DNA of 64,000 bases from Scylla paramamosain (lineage: Eukaryota > Arthropoda > Malacostraca > Decapoda > Portunidae): assembly GCF_035594125.1 (NCBI RefSeq), contig NC_087183.1, positions 14,837,368-14,901,367 on the forward strand, in the 5' to 3' direction. Made by a program: the position numbers and the translations under genes. This document shows, in pieces, positions 13,340-25,241 of the stretch. A model generated the notes under the pieces. The model worked only from the letters and a program-made list of their open reading frames with translations, searched no databases and was not told the DNA's origin. Position 1 is the stretch's first letter. Each line of letters opens with the position of its first letter.

Positions 13340-13534
13340 GTCAGAAGCACTAGATTAATCCTTGAGCCAGGGGTGGCCTGGTGTGGGGGGCGGGAGAGCC
13401 TGTGCACCAGGTGAGGTGATGGACAGGAGAACCCTGCCCACACCCCAGGGACTGAACACTGCGGCGGACAAGGCCACGACTCCCCCACCCCCCACGCCTC
13501 TCAGAGAATGGATTAATTGTTTTCATCATTCAAA
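13340..13534 (-). ncRNA. Intronic C/D-box-like structured RNA, copy 2 (RPL26 first intron)
   Basis: Second 195-nt copy of the element at 12309-12503, in the same orientation. C box ATGATGA at 13529-13523 and D box CTGA at 13344-13341; the D box ends 67 nt before the 3' splice site at 13274. In this copy ATTAATCC just inside the C box is perfectly complementary to GGATTAAT just inside the D box. Copy 1 has GCTAATCC opposite GGAT-C-TAGC, so two base pairs have changed on both sides with one bulged base. The largest cluster of differences between copies (six) lies at the apex of the central hairpin. This pattern supports a conserved RNA structure. The family is not recognised. Confidence 0.55.
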
Positions 13535-14628
13535 ACAGATTGGGATACTTGAAAATTTTGAGAACTTATACAATGCTACCCATCTAAAGTTGAAAAACTG
13601 ATAGCCCTAGCAGCATGCTGTCCATACTGTTATGTTTTTACTTCACAATCTCTGAGGCTGAAGATACTTTCCAGAACAGACACCAATTAAAGGCATCCCA
13701 ACACCTCTCATCTTTAATACATCTCTTCTGTTACCACGTTTTGTGCAATAGATAAAATATTTACCTTCTTCCTGACACATGAAACTGCAGGCATGTGATA
13801 TACTTTAATATTATTATTCTTTTCTTTAAGAGGCGCTGGCCACGAGCAACAAAGGAAAGAATGAAAACTCCATGAAAGGAAAGAGCCTAAAGGATTATAA
13901 AAATTTGGAGAAATGTGTTTACACCTTCCTCTTGAAAGAGTTTGAGTCACAGGTAGGGGAAATATAGAAGGCAGGAGTTCCAAAGATCACATAATTAAGA
14001 CCAAAAATACTGCAGTCTCTACTAAGAACTGTCAAAATTATCACGGCTTATACAAATAACGCACTGAAATGACCACGCAAGAAAAACATAACTACCCAAA
14101 ATATGAGGTATAGCCTAAAACATTACGATACCTTGAACTTAAAACCCGTCTAACACACATCCTGAACACCTCTAAACCGATACGCCCTTACTATTTACTG
14201 CACATATACCACAGCCGTACCTAATATCTATACCCATTCGTTTCATATTCAAGACAAAACAAGTTGGATGGCAGCAGTTAAAACACTTAGTTATTACGGG
14301 TTATGTATCTTAATAAACGTAAATTACACATAAAGGAGTCTCCCGCATACGAATTTATTTCACCTGCATGTATAAATCGCCATAATGATACACTCGCTTC
14401 ACATACACAGCAAACCTTTCACGTGTTTACCTTCGCCTATCTCAAGACACCACAATAACAACACATATTAACATACGATAATCCACTGAACACCCAAACC
14501 CACACTCCCAATGGCGGGTAAATCTTATAGCCCAACCATTCTAGATTATAACAATGCAATTGGAGCGGCGGGATGCTATAGGATGACGAGGAAATAAGGG
14601 GATAAGACGAGATAACTTCAATACGTAC

Positions 14629-14658
14629 GCTGCAACCCGGCCACCACAGTAGAGGAAG
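14629..14658 (-). promoter_or_regulatory. RPL26: Probable RPL26 transcription start, 5'TOP leader and non-coding exon 1
   Basis: On the minus strand a pyrimidine run CTTCCTCT (14658-14651) is followed about 22 nt later by a donor-like CAGC|GTACGT (GT at 14628-14627; a second GTATTG donor lies 4 nt further on). Ribosomal protein genes typically start at a C inside such a 5'TOP tract and have a short non-coding first exon, and the ATG exon has its acceptor only 8 nt before the start codon, so a leader exon is required. Inferred from sequence pattern only. Confidence 0.5.
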
Positions 14659-14864
14659 CGAATGGTGGCGCAAAGGATTGTGGGTCCCTTCAGAAGTACC
14701 AACTTTGAAATGAAGGAGCGAGAAATAAAGGGAAAATCTGAAATGCAACGTGAAATACTATGAGTACAAGTCCAGAAATATGATTAAATTAATTATTATT
14801 ATTTGCATGAAAGAGAAAGGGAGTTGTTATTTAAAAGGTATTACAGCATCTTTCATCTCTCATC

Positions 14865-15016
<152 letters not shown>

Positions 15017-15363
15017 GAAAAGGGAATCTTCTACTAAAAGCATCCCAACATCATTACATCTTATCTCTAATACCATGCTCAACCTTATATATTTTTTTGC
15101 ATAGAAGTATGATTACAGTAAATTCCTACAATGGCTACTGATAATACAAAACAGTTCTTTCACTATACAATTCATCTGTCAGTCTAACTCTTCCTGTCAA
15201 CTGTATAGGTGAGAAATCTTTCTTCTCATTTGCGGGTCAGCGTTAGCTCCAGTGAGTGGAATGTATTGTTTCAATTTATCGAATGGTTTAGTTGGGCATC
15301 TTCTGAATGTGTAAATGTAAGTAACTCAGTTAAGTAGTACAGTCTTATATGCATCTCAGGCTC

Positions 15364-15518
15364 GAATTCTGAAACAGTTGTTTTCAAAGGCCACAGTTAT
15401 GATTAGCAGAAATCTTGTTAGTCTATCACTAGAACCATAAAAAAAAAACATCCTTGAAAACCTGTGTAATTTCAACCACAGTTTTAATGTAGTAGAGATG
15501 CGGTGTTTCAGAATATAC
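15364..15518 (-). mobile_element. MITE-like element, copy C
   Basis: Inverted-orientation copy between the divergent RPL26 and ACADSB promoters. It starts GAATTCTGAAACAGTTG and ends GTGTTTCAGAATATAC, and shares the TTCTAGTGATAG and TGGCCTTTGAAAACA blocks when read on the minus strand. Confidence 0.55.
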
Positions 15519-15847
15519 TCCTCAGTCAGCTGATTCTAAGTGGCAGCCCTGATTAGGAGTAAACAAATCTGAATTCCCAGTTCATCTCGGTAAAATACTT
15601 ATTGTAAAAAAAAAACTCAATCCTCTCTTCCCCCTTTAATCCTTCAGAACAAAATTTACCATAGTCCTTCCTTAACATTATCCGGTCCCCGAGAAACTAT
15701 GTAAGGTCATGTAACACTAATATTACATAAGGAATTTTATATTAGCCGAAGTCCGTGTTGCCGATCTCTACCAAAGCATAGGGGGAAGAGATTAGCTGGA
15801 GGCCAAAGAAATTCTGCTATACTGTTCTGCTGTTGTCTAGTGCCAGG

Positions 15848-16107
15848 ATGCTGAGTCGCGCCCTGGTGAGTGCCTGTCTCTGGTACCTGGTGGCTACTCT
15901 TAGTTTTGCGCGTATTCATGGTGTCTTGAGATGAATGTGTTACCCAAGGCCGGTCCATTCACCTGGTTTACTAACCTGACTGATTACCATGTTATTCTAG
16001 CTATAGTTAAGCAACTAGAGGAAGTTGCCTGTGAAGTATTAGAGCGACTCTGGTCTGTAGGCGCACGAATCTGTTAAAAGTAAAGTTATATATATATATA
16101 TATATAT

Positions 16108-16156
<49 letters not shown>

Positions 16157-19100
16157 TACACATACACACACACACACACCTTACGTGGCTGTCTTACTAT
16201 TACACTGCAGCTGAACTGAAAATATTTTGTTTAGTTATGTAGGTGAAAAATTCATATTATAAATGTTAATGTGTAATGTATTTTCGTGTGCATTACCTAA
16301 GACCAGTCCTGTATGTATATATATTTTTTCTTCTGTTGCTTGGCTGTCTTACTGTTACGTTGCAGCTAAAATGGCCTTGTGTAATCATGGAAGTTGGAGC
16401 TTTTTTTCTATGACTGTTACATGTGTTTTTTTTAATTGTTATTTATTTTTATAATGCAGGATCAGATTATTGAGTCTATACTTGAAATTTTGCCATGACC
16501 TTTGTAGAGGCATGCCAGCCGGCGGTGTGTGGCCATACAGCACCTGTATACAGCAGCCAGTGTGCAGCAGCAGAACTTTGCTGCTCAGCACAGCGGAGCA
16601 GCAGCGTTCTGCCCCTCACCGTTGACTGTGCTCTCGGAGGATGAGGAAATGATGAGAGAAACAGGTAACTGCTACTAATTTGTTATATTATCTGCTATTT
16701 ATCTAACTTTACCTGGATCCTTGAAGATTACAATTATAAAGTTTTAGAATGTGATTGTTACGTGAGACAAAAAAGGCAAGAGTTTAGTTGAAAGTAATAT
16801 TTATGTCATTTCTTGTTCACTTTCATTTTACAGTGGCAAAATTTGCAAGTGAACAGATTGCGCCCATTGTTAACAAGATGGATGCAGAGGGCTGCATTGA
16901 TGAGAAAATATTCAAAGGCTTATTTGAAAATGGGGTATGTATATCTACAAATTTTACAGTGAATTTTTCCTTTTTTATGCTGAGAAATCAAGTGATGTTT
17001 ATTCTGGCCATAATTTGTCTTTCAGTTCATGGGAGTTGAAACAGAGACTGAGTACGGCGGGTGTGGCTCAACCTTCTTTGTAGCGAACCTGGTGGTGGAG
17101 GAGCTGGCCAAGGTGGACCCAGCAGTCAGTGTTACCTGTGACATCCAGAACACCCTCATCAACACCCTCTTCAGGAAACTTGGCACAGAGGAACAGAAAC
17201 AGAAATACTTGCCTAAGCTTTCCACTGAATATGTGAGTCTGTGCCATGCTCAGTATTCTCTCACTTCTTCACTCATTAGATCTCTTCAGTGTAACCAAAG
17301 ATGTGATTGTTTCAGGCAAATAGTGCACCAACCTGAGAACATAGATTTACAACATGCTACTCTTGATATTAGTAAGCACCAAATTAGTCTATTCTCATGT
17401 GTTGATATCATGTATTCTAATAAATTAAGCATTAAAACTAATGTTTTCCACAGACAGGAAGTTTCTGTCTCTCAGAGACAGAGTCAGGATCAGATGCCTT
17501 CTCCCTCAAGACCACAGCAGTGAAAGATGGCAGTAATTACGTCATCAATGGCTCCAAGATGTGGATATCCTCTGCTCCTCAGTCTGGAGTGTTCTTGGTC
17601 ATGGCCAATGCAAACCCCTCTGCTGTGAGTCATTACTGCTGTCACCACTACACTTTCCATAGGAAGCAGTGGTAGAAGAGTTTGACAGCTTCTGCTAAAT
17701 ATATCCATAGCAATGAATGGACAATGATGGTATGATATTGATATGTGCAGCTTCCACTAATATATTTCCTGTGAACAGAGCTACAAGGGCATCACCTGCT
17801 TCATTGTTGATGCACAAACCCCTGGCCTCGTTGTGGGCAAGAAGGAGGACAAGCTGGGACTGAGAGCATCCAGCACTTGTGCCGTCCACTTTGACAATGT
17901 TGTGGTAAGGGTGCCCATTTTTCTCTCACATTATGGAACTTCTGGGCTCTATATTTTCCTGCATGTTTAGCTATACGTAAGATGTGACCTATACTGTTTT
18001 CTGTTCAAGGAGTGCCATTTAAGTCGACTTTCTTTTATGGATCTTTTTTGCAGCATATAGTCACTCTTCATGTAAGAAAATGTATTCTTCTTGCCAGCCT
18101 GCAGCTTGTATAGTGCCCATGCTTGGTGTTCACAGGTGCCGGAGGAGAACATTCTTGGTACCTTTGGACATGGGTATAAGTATGCCATAGAGATGCTGAA
18201 TGAGGGGCGTATTGGCATTGGGGCTCAGATGGTGGGTTTGGCGCAGGGCTGCCTTGATGCCACTGTTCCATACATACTCCAGAGGAAGCAGTTTGGAAAG
18301 AGCCTCTTTGAGTTTCAAGTATGTATCTTACTTAACTTTACTTGTGTGGTTCAGTGTCTATATTGTTGATGATGTGGCTGATTACTTTTCCTTGTGTTTG
18401 ATTCTATACCATGGTATCATTGCTATCAAAAGGATTAATTTGATTGACTGCAATGGATACTGGTAGAAGCATTGCTTATGATCTTTATGAGTAAAAAATT
18501 GATGGACTCTGAAGTCTCCAGGTATGAGAATTACATTTCTCAATTGATGTTCATGATGAGCCAAAGATAGGAACATTTTTTATATTTAGTATAAAAACAT
18601 AGATAAATTGCAAGGATTTGTGATTGAGTACTTTAGTTTGAAATTCTTATTGGATTGCTGCCTTACTGATAGAATACTCATAACTTCTCCCCATGAAGGC
18701 AATGCAGCATGCAGTGGCTTACCTTGCCATGGAAATTGAGGCTGCCCGCTTGCTGGTATACAATGCTGCAAGACTGAAAGAAGGCGGCCAGCCATTCATC
18801 AAGCAAGCTGCTATGTGCAAACTCTACAGCTCAGGTACGCCTTGTAAAGTATATGTAAAGTGAGGGGAATGTGGTAGTGAGAGGAAACACAAGATGAAAT
18901 AGAGAAATAAAGTATTTCTGCTTCATCCCAGGTTTCCTCTCACCAACACAGTCCACTCAATTGTTAAGTACTTCAAGCTCACATAGTACAAAAGATTAGA
19001 AGAATGGACTTGTCTGTGAAGCTGAGTGATTGGGTATTCTCCTTGTAAAAGATTCAGCAGCAATACTCTTTACTTACTTTGATGTGTTTATAAGTGGGCA

Positions 19101-19364
19101 AGTTATCATAGTGTCATTGTACTGGGATACCCTCACTTGTTTTCCTGTCACTGCCACTTCTGAACAATTTATTGCCTCCTTGCAGAAGTAGCCACCCGAG
19201 TAACTTCCAAGTGCATAGAGCTCATGGGAGGCGTTGGCTTCACTAAGGATTATCCAGTGGAGAAGTTTTACCGAGACTGCAAGATTGGTACCATTTACGA
19301 AGGCACGTCTCACATTCAGCTGAACACCATTGCAAAGCTCATTGGGCAGGAATATAGCTCATAG
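15848..19364 (+). CDS. ACADSB: Short/branched-chain specific acyl-CoA dehydrogenase, mitochondrial
   Basis: FAD flavoprotein of the mitochondrial matrix that oxidises 2-methylbutyryl-CoA and related short branched acyl-CoAs in isoleucine breakdown, passing electrons to ETF. Coding exons: 15848-15865, 16508-16664, 16834-16934, 17026-17232, 17454-17624, 17779-17904, 18136-18318, 18699-18834, 19186-19364. Phases add up to 1278 nt, 425 aa. The first about 45 residues (MLSRAL, then [13 protein letters not shown]) are Arg-rich and acid-poor, as in a transit peptide. Domain signatures in order: [138 protein letters not shown]. The catalytic Glu of the YEG motif is about residue 405, at the position used by SCAD, MCAD and SBCAD rather than IVD. 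Length and wording fit ACADSB better than ACADS. Confidence 0.95.
16089..16178. repeat. TA/CA microsatellite in ACADSB intron 1
   Basis: Short TA run followed by CA repeats with a few interruptions. Confidence 0.95.
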
Positions 19365-21403
19365 TTTTCTGTACATTTACAGAGAGGGAAATGGTGAAAT
19401 AGGACTTTGGAATAGTTTAGTTCTACAAGATTAACTATTTTTAGAATTTTGTAGATATCTTGTGATATTAACGATTTATTACTTTGTTTCTCAATTAACA
19501 AGTGGTCTTAATGTGAAGGTATTTGGTAGAGAGGTTTATGGCTCTTGTATAATGGTAAGTAGTGTGGTAAGTATGTGGTCATGAAGGTGATGTACATGTA
19601 TTTTTGTGAAGATATTGTTTGTATGATGTCCCAGATTGAGAACGTTCCCTTAACCACTATGTTTTATGTGTTGTGATGTTCTAGTTTCTCTTTAATAGGA
19701 AACTTATTGCAGTATTAACAATCGATTCTTAATCACAGGCTACCGAACAGTTCAATGGAATTCTACTACAGCTGATTTTGCTTTAGATATGAAATATAGT
19801 GCTCAGGGTTCTAGTCACCTTATTACACATACACAAACAAACCACTTTAGGTAAACTTGCAGGAGTGGCTTTGTGGGCTATGAGGTAAGATAGCAAATTA
19901 TGAAGCGTATATAGATTATTTTTATATCTGTACATATTCTGAGAGGTTTTGGTTGTTTAGTTAAGTAGGTTGTCTTCTTTTTAAGTCAATCGATGTCTGA
20001 TGCTTCACTTTCCCTTTAATTTAGTTAATCTATCTGTTTATTTCTTTTCATCAATTCCATCACTTCAGACTGTACTCATTTTCACTTCCCAAGGCATGAT
20101 GGACAAAAATATATTGAATTACTTGCATAAGATTTTCAGTTTTACATACCAATCTTTATACAGAGGTTGAATGTGGTCCTAGAAGTAGTGGCATTGTCAC
20201 ACCTATACTGAAAAAGTGCTCCAGGTCGTAAACAGTGTAAAGTAGGTGCCTTTCTTCTGTGTAATGCAACGGTCGACCAGAGTCACCGTACTCTGATTTC
20301 TTAATGGTGAAGAGAAGAATGGGATTTATATAGATGTAATCCTGCCTGTGGTTGTCTTGTGTTGCTTGTGACTTATCACAGGTAGTTCATAATTCACGTG
20401 ATTGTAGTGTAGCCTCAGCATTTATGTACTTGAGTGTGGGTATCTCAGCTGCTACCCTTTGTGGAAATGTCACTAGGATATTGAAACACTGGAGAGACTC
20501 AAACATATGGCTGACTCCTGCTACTAAGGAAACAACAAAGGAGAAGAATATTAGGATATTGAAAATACCAAAAAAAAAAACAGAATGTATTAAGATATAA
20601 AAGCAGATTACATTCTTCATGGTGATGTGACTTGCCACTCCCTGTATGCACTCAGGTGGATCCTAATGCTATAATGCCTCAAACTATCACCAATGATTTG
20701 AACTGCCAGTTTTGTAAGTTTAGTCTACTGTGTTTTTATCAACTTGTGTAAAATTTAGTCATCCATTATAATTATACAGTGCTATGTGACCATGTTGTGG
20801 CACCATAACTGAATCAATTTACAGTTTTTTCATTATGTCTGTTAGATGTGAGAATTAGGATGTTTCAGGTAAGAAAATCTATTTATATCTTGTCTTACAG
20901 TGCCTCACAGCAGATTCTCAAGACTTATTGCTATTTCTTGCCACAAATTCATATTAGTGTTGCTGGCAGCTTTCAATGAATATGAAAAAAAATATATTAT
21001 CTGAAGGTGGAAATATTAATAATTTTGGATTATGAATAAACTAAACATGTTGACGTGCATGTTTAGTACCTATAATGATACAGGATAACAGTACACCACC
21101 ACATGACAGCTTTTTAGATAATAGAGAGAAAGCAGTCTTTACTCTACCCCATAAGCAAACTTTTCATGATATAGTTTTATCTGCCAGAGTGAGATGAGTA
21201 TTTCTGTGAAAACGCCCCTTTCATAACAACACATGTGAGTCCTGGTGATTAGTTCCAGACTGCATCATTGCCAAGTATGCATTTGGGTTAAAACATTGGA
21301 GTAAAAACATAAGTAATGTATAATATAGATAATATGAAAGGTACAGAATAACCTAAAGTTGGTTGATGTAAGGAGGATTAGATGGTTTTAGAGATGCTAG
21401 GAA
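19365..21403. other. ACADSB 3' UTR and convergent intergenic region
   Basis: About 2 kb of AT-rich sequence between the ACADSB stop and the stop of the oppositely oriented protease gene. It holds no long microsatellite and no recognisable protein. An open frame at 20352-20600 (+) has no recognisable family features. The ACADSB 3' UTR must occupy the left part; its end could not be fixed. Confidence 0.5.
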
Positions 21404-24400
21404 TTAGACCATGTTCATGTTATCTGCAATCCATTGTCTGTAGGAGGGCACTCTAGTGTAAACACCTGGAAGCAGAGGGTCCACACAAGAGCCAGAGCCA
21501 AAGGACACTATCCCCACCAACACGTACCTCCCAGAACTTGGAGGATGCTCCAGCACTGATGGGCCTCCACTGTCACCCTGGAAGAATAGACGATGCAGTA
21601 GTCGTAGTGTATAAAGTGGAGTCTGCACCAAGCAAAATAGTGAAAACACAAGGGCAGGACAATAACAGATAAAATTTTTTTCAGGTATCTCTAAATTAAA
21701 CAAGATTATCAAACTTACATTGCAGGAGTCCCCACTTGTAGGGTCCATGCACTTCATTGTGTCTACAATAAAACCTTTTGGAGCCCCTTGCTTATTCCAT
21801 CGTTCATCACACAGAACATTGCTTATGACCTTCGCCTCCAATATTTTTAGCTGTGGCTGGAGTAACTTGTCTTCATTTCTTCCCCAGCCAGAAATAGTGG
21901 TTTCCATACCAGCCAACTCCAAATCTGTTAAAGACATTTTCATTAAAAATTTTGTTTTCTACTGAAATGGTAACCATATTCTATTCGTACATATTCTTGG
22001 AATGAGACATCTTCTCGTTACCTAGTATAGATTGGAGGAACCTCTTTGTAGATTGGAAGGTGCAGGTTGTCAAGAAAATAGCAACACTGGAGGTGAAGCA
22101 TAACACTCCAAGCATGTCCCAAGTACTGTAAGGAACTCACCTGTGGTGGGTAAACAAATAGGCTTGATTCTTTCTGTGTAAGTGACCTTGGAAGCCAGCT
22201 TTATCATTGCAATATCATTCTGCAGATTTGCACGGGAGTAAGAAGGATGCACTATGATACGTTGTGCCTTGATCTTCAGGGACTTCCCATCATTTTCTGT
22301 CCTGAGATCCCAGTCACCAAGAGTCAGCTCCAGTTTTTCGGGTGTACTCTTATACCTGTACAAGGATAAAAGATGGATATAATGAAACATCATGCATTTT
22401 CACTGAACAGTGATATACTTGAGAGATCAAATGCAATGTTTTAAAGAGAACTATTACTACTTGATTTATTCAGTTATTCATATATTTAATTTGAATATGT
22501 GTTCACTTAACAAAAATATCTTCATCATTAATGTCCATCTGTCACATCTAAATTTACACACATTTGATATACTGTCTTTCCTTGAACTCCCCCCCAGAGC
22601 AAGGCTAATACAACAGGTCTCCACTTATTCTTGTCCTTGAATTCTTTCCTTACATCCTTACAAGTTTTACTTTCACATACTCTGGCACTCATGTCAATGA
22701 AGGTCTTTTTATCACATCTGCCATACACTTATTATCTCACTTTTCAACCATTCTTCCTATGTTGCTAAACCAACTTAGGGTGCAGTATATGATCCTTTCA
22801 ACTACTCCATAGTTCACTCCTTCACTTTTACTTGGCATAACAAATCTTTGACACACTGTCATTACTTTCACTATCCATCTTTATCACACCATGAACATTT
22901 CTGAAGCCACCCATTTCAACTCTTATTTATACCCCAGTCTTTGTCTCTCATTCCATACCAAAGTTAACCTTGCATCTGTGGTTTCTATACAATTATTCTA
23001 CCAAGTAGTCCCAATGCATACTAGAAGTCAAACCATTTTCTTCCATCTTATATTTTATTTTCCTCCATCATTTTATATCTTAAGATGTGCCGTCAGGAGA
23101 CTGTCAATTAAAAAGAACTAAAGATTGGCTTCATAAGGATAGTTTTATACAGACTTACTGGACGACACAGTGGGCTGCAGTAAGGATCGACTGTTCTCCA
23201 ATGAGGACACCTCCACAGTGGAATTTGCCATCCACCACCATGCCCACCTGCCAAGGGATCTCTCTTATTCCAGCCAACCGACCATAAGTGATGCGAGTTG
23301 GAATAGGTGTGCGCAGACCCATGTCTGTAAGAGATTTAATTTTGATGTATTGTAGAATTTATGTAGACCTTTCACAAAAAAAAAAAAAAAAAAAACATTA
23401 ATACTATTGTTCTTAAGCAGTGACATTACATTAGCATGGAAGTCACTCTAAAATTGTCTCTTCTGATCTAATTTTTCTTTTAATTTTTGAGACCTTGCAG
23501 AAGAAAAAAAAAATTCATCTGCCTCCCTCCCAAATAAATAAGTAAATAAATAAACATGGAGAGGAATGAAATATGGAAAAAGTGTTCTGATATGTATAGT
23601 ATTGTTCATATTCAGGAGTTCAGAAGACAATGAGAGGCAAAATTATAGACAAGTGAAGGAAGACACACAGGTAATATAAACAGTTCAGTAAATTACCAAG
23701 GCTAAAGTTTCATAAGTACTAAAAATTTATCTAATGAAAATGTACTTGAGTATGTTAGTTGACTTACAATCATAGAAGAGTGTGTTATTGAGACTTGGTA
23801 CTGCCCAGTCAGTTGAGTTGATTGCTCCAGTGAATCTGTAGTTTGGAGCCACAGCAGATTCTTGTCGTGCTGCAGAAGTATGCTTTGAATCTGTTTCTGG
23901 TCTCTTATTTGCTGCTGATCTGTTATTCGTTGTTTTCCTATTTGGTCTGCGTCTATTTGCCGATGTTCTCCTATTTGGTCTGGATCCTCGGTAGGTAGAA
24001 CTTGGTCTCTGGAAAGTTGCTCCAGGTCTAGGATAGTGACGCCTTCCTGTAGGCTCCCACAGCCTAGCATAGTCTCCCTGCAACACAAAACATACCACAG
24101 GAGAGTTAGTTCAGTACTGTTCATGCAAGTTTATAGGATATATGTTCTCACGAATGTTTGGCACTGAATGGTCATAGCATAAATAACAAAAAATGTACTG
24201 ATTTTGATTTGGGCATAAGCAATGTATTGGATAAAGCAACTGAATGTCAAGAATATGAAATAATGAAACATTTATGTAATGGATATGTTCTGTACACTTC
24301 TTGATGCTGGCATGTGTGGTGGCCCTCGCTCTCCACATTTTATATTGATTGGTGCTGGAGGCTGTGGAGAAATGCTGGTAGGTGGGGCAGGGGGGGCTGG

Positions 24401-25158
24401 TGGTTGTACTGGAGGTATTGCTGAAACATTAAGTTCAATTATTATTTCTTCAAAGATGTGTTGTATATTGTGTTGAGTTCTAAAAGTAAAATCTGCGCTC
24501 AGTTGCATAGCTATCCAGGAATAAATTTGTCTGAAAAGTTGCTAGTGTCATATCTCTTAGGATGACTTTTATGCTATCATGATGAAGCAGCCCACTTGAA
24601 TGCAGGTAACATTAATTGAGGATAGATTATTTTCTTAATATTTTCCATTGCATTACCTACAGCTATATATTTTTTTCAATATGAGTAATATCCTCTATCT
24701 TCTTTTCTTATTTCTCCTGACACTTACTAGGCCCAGTGGGGCCTTCAGATCCAGTGGAGCCATCAGGTCCAGTGGGGCCTTCTGATCCAGTGGAGCCGTC
24801 AGGTCCAGTGGGGACTTCAACCCCTGTTCCACCTTGAGAACCAGAGCCAGCCCCAGCCCCGTCACCACCAGCTAATTGGCTGTTGTATTCAGAGCAAGGA
24901 ACTTGGTGGATCTCCATGTTCCACTGGAGGCCATTTCGCATTGTGGTGGTGTTGATGGTGAGCTTCAGTTCATCTGTGTACCTCATGTCATAGGTGTCTG
25001 TGGAATAGTTATGGTTCATACTTCATTTCTGTGAGGTAGTTGATAATACAGAACTGTTACTGCCATCAGCTGGTGATTCATACAAGTGTGTGTGCTGCAA
25101 GTGCAAATGAATTCAGTGTCACATTAAGAGATAACCCTGATGAGAGCAGATAGATGTG

Positions 25159-25241
<83 letters not shown>

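Noticed and set aside
12309..13534. Interpretation of the twin RPL26 elements as H/ACA snoRNAs or as a SINE
   Set aside because: No ANANNA hinge or ACA tail at the 3' edge was found, and there is no A-rich tail or target duplication. The borders coincide with C and D boxes instead. A hairpin transposon cannot be fully excluded.
20352..20600. 82-codon plus-strand frame
   Set aside because: Lies in the ACADSB 3' region, ends in an A-rich stretch and has no recognisable features.
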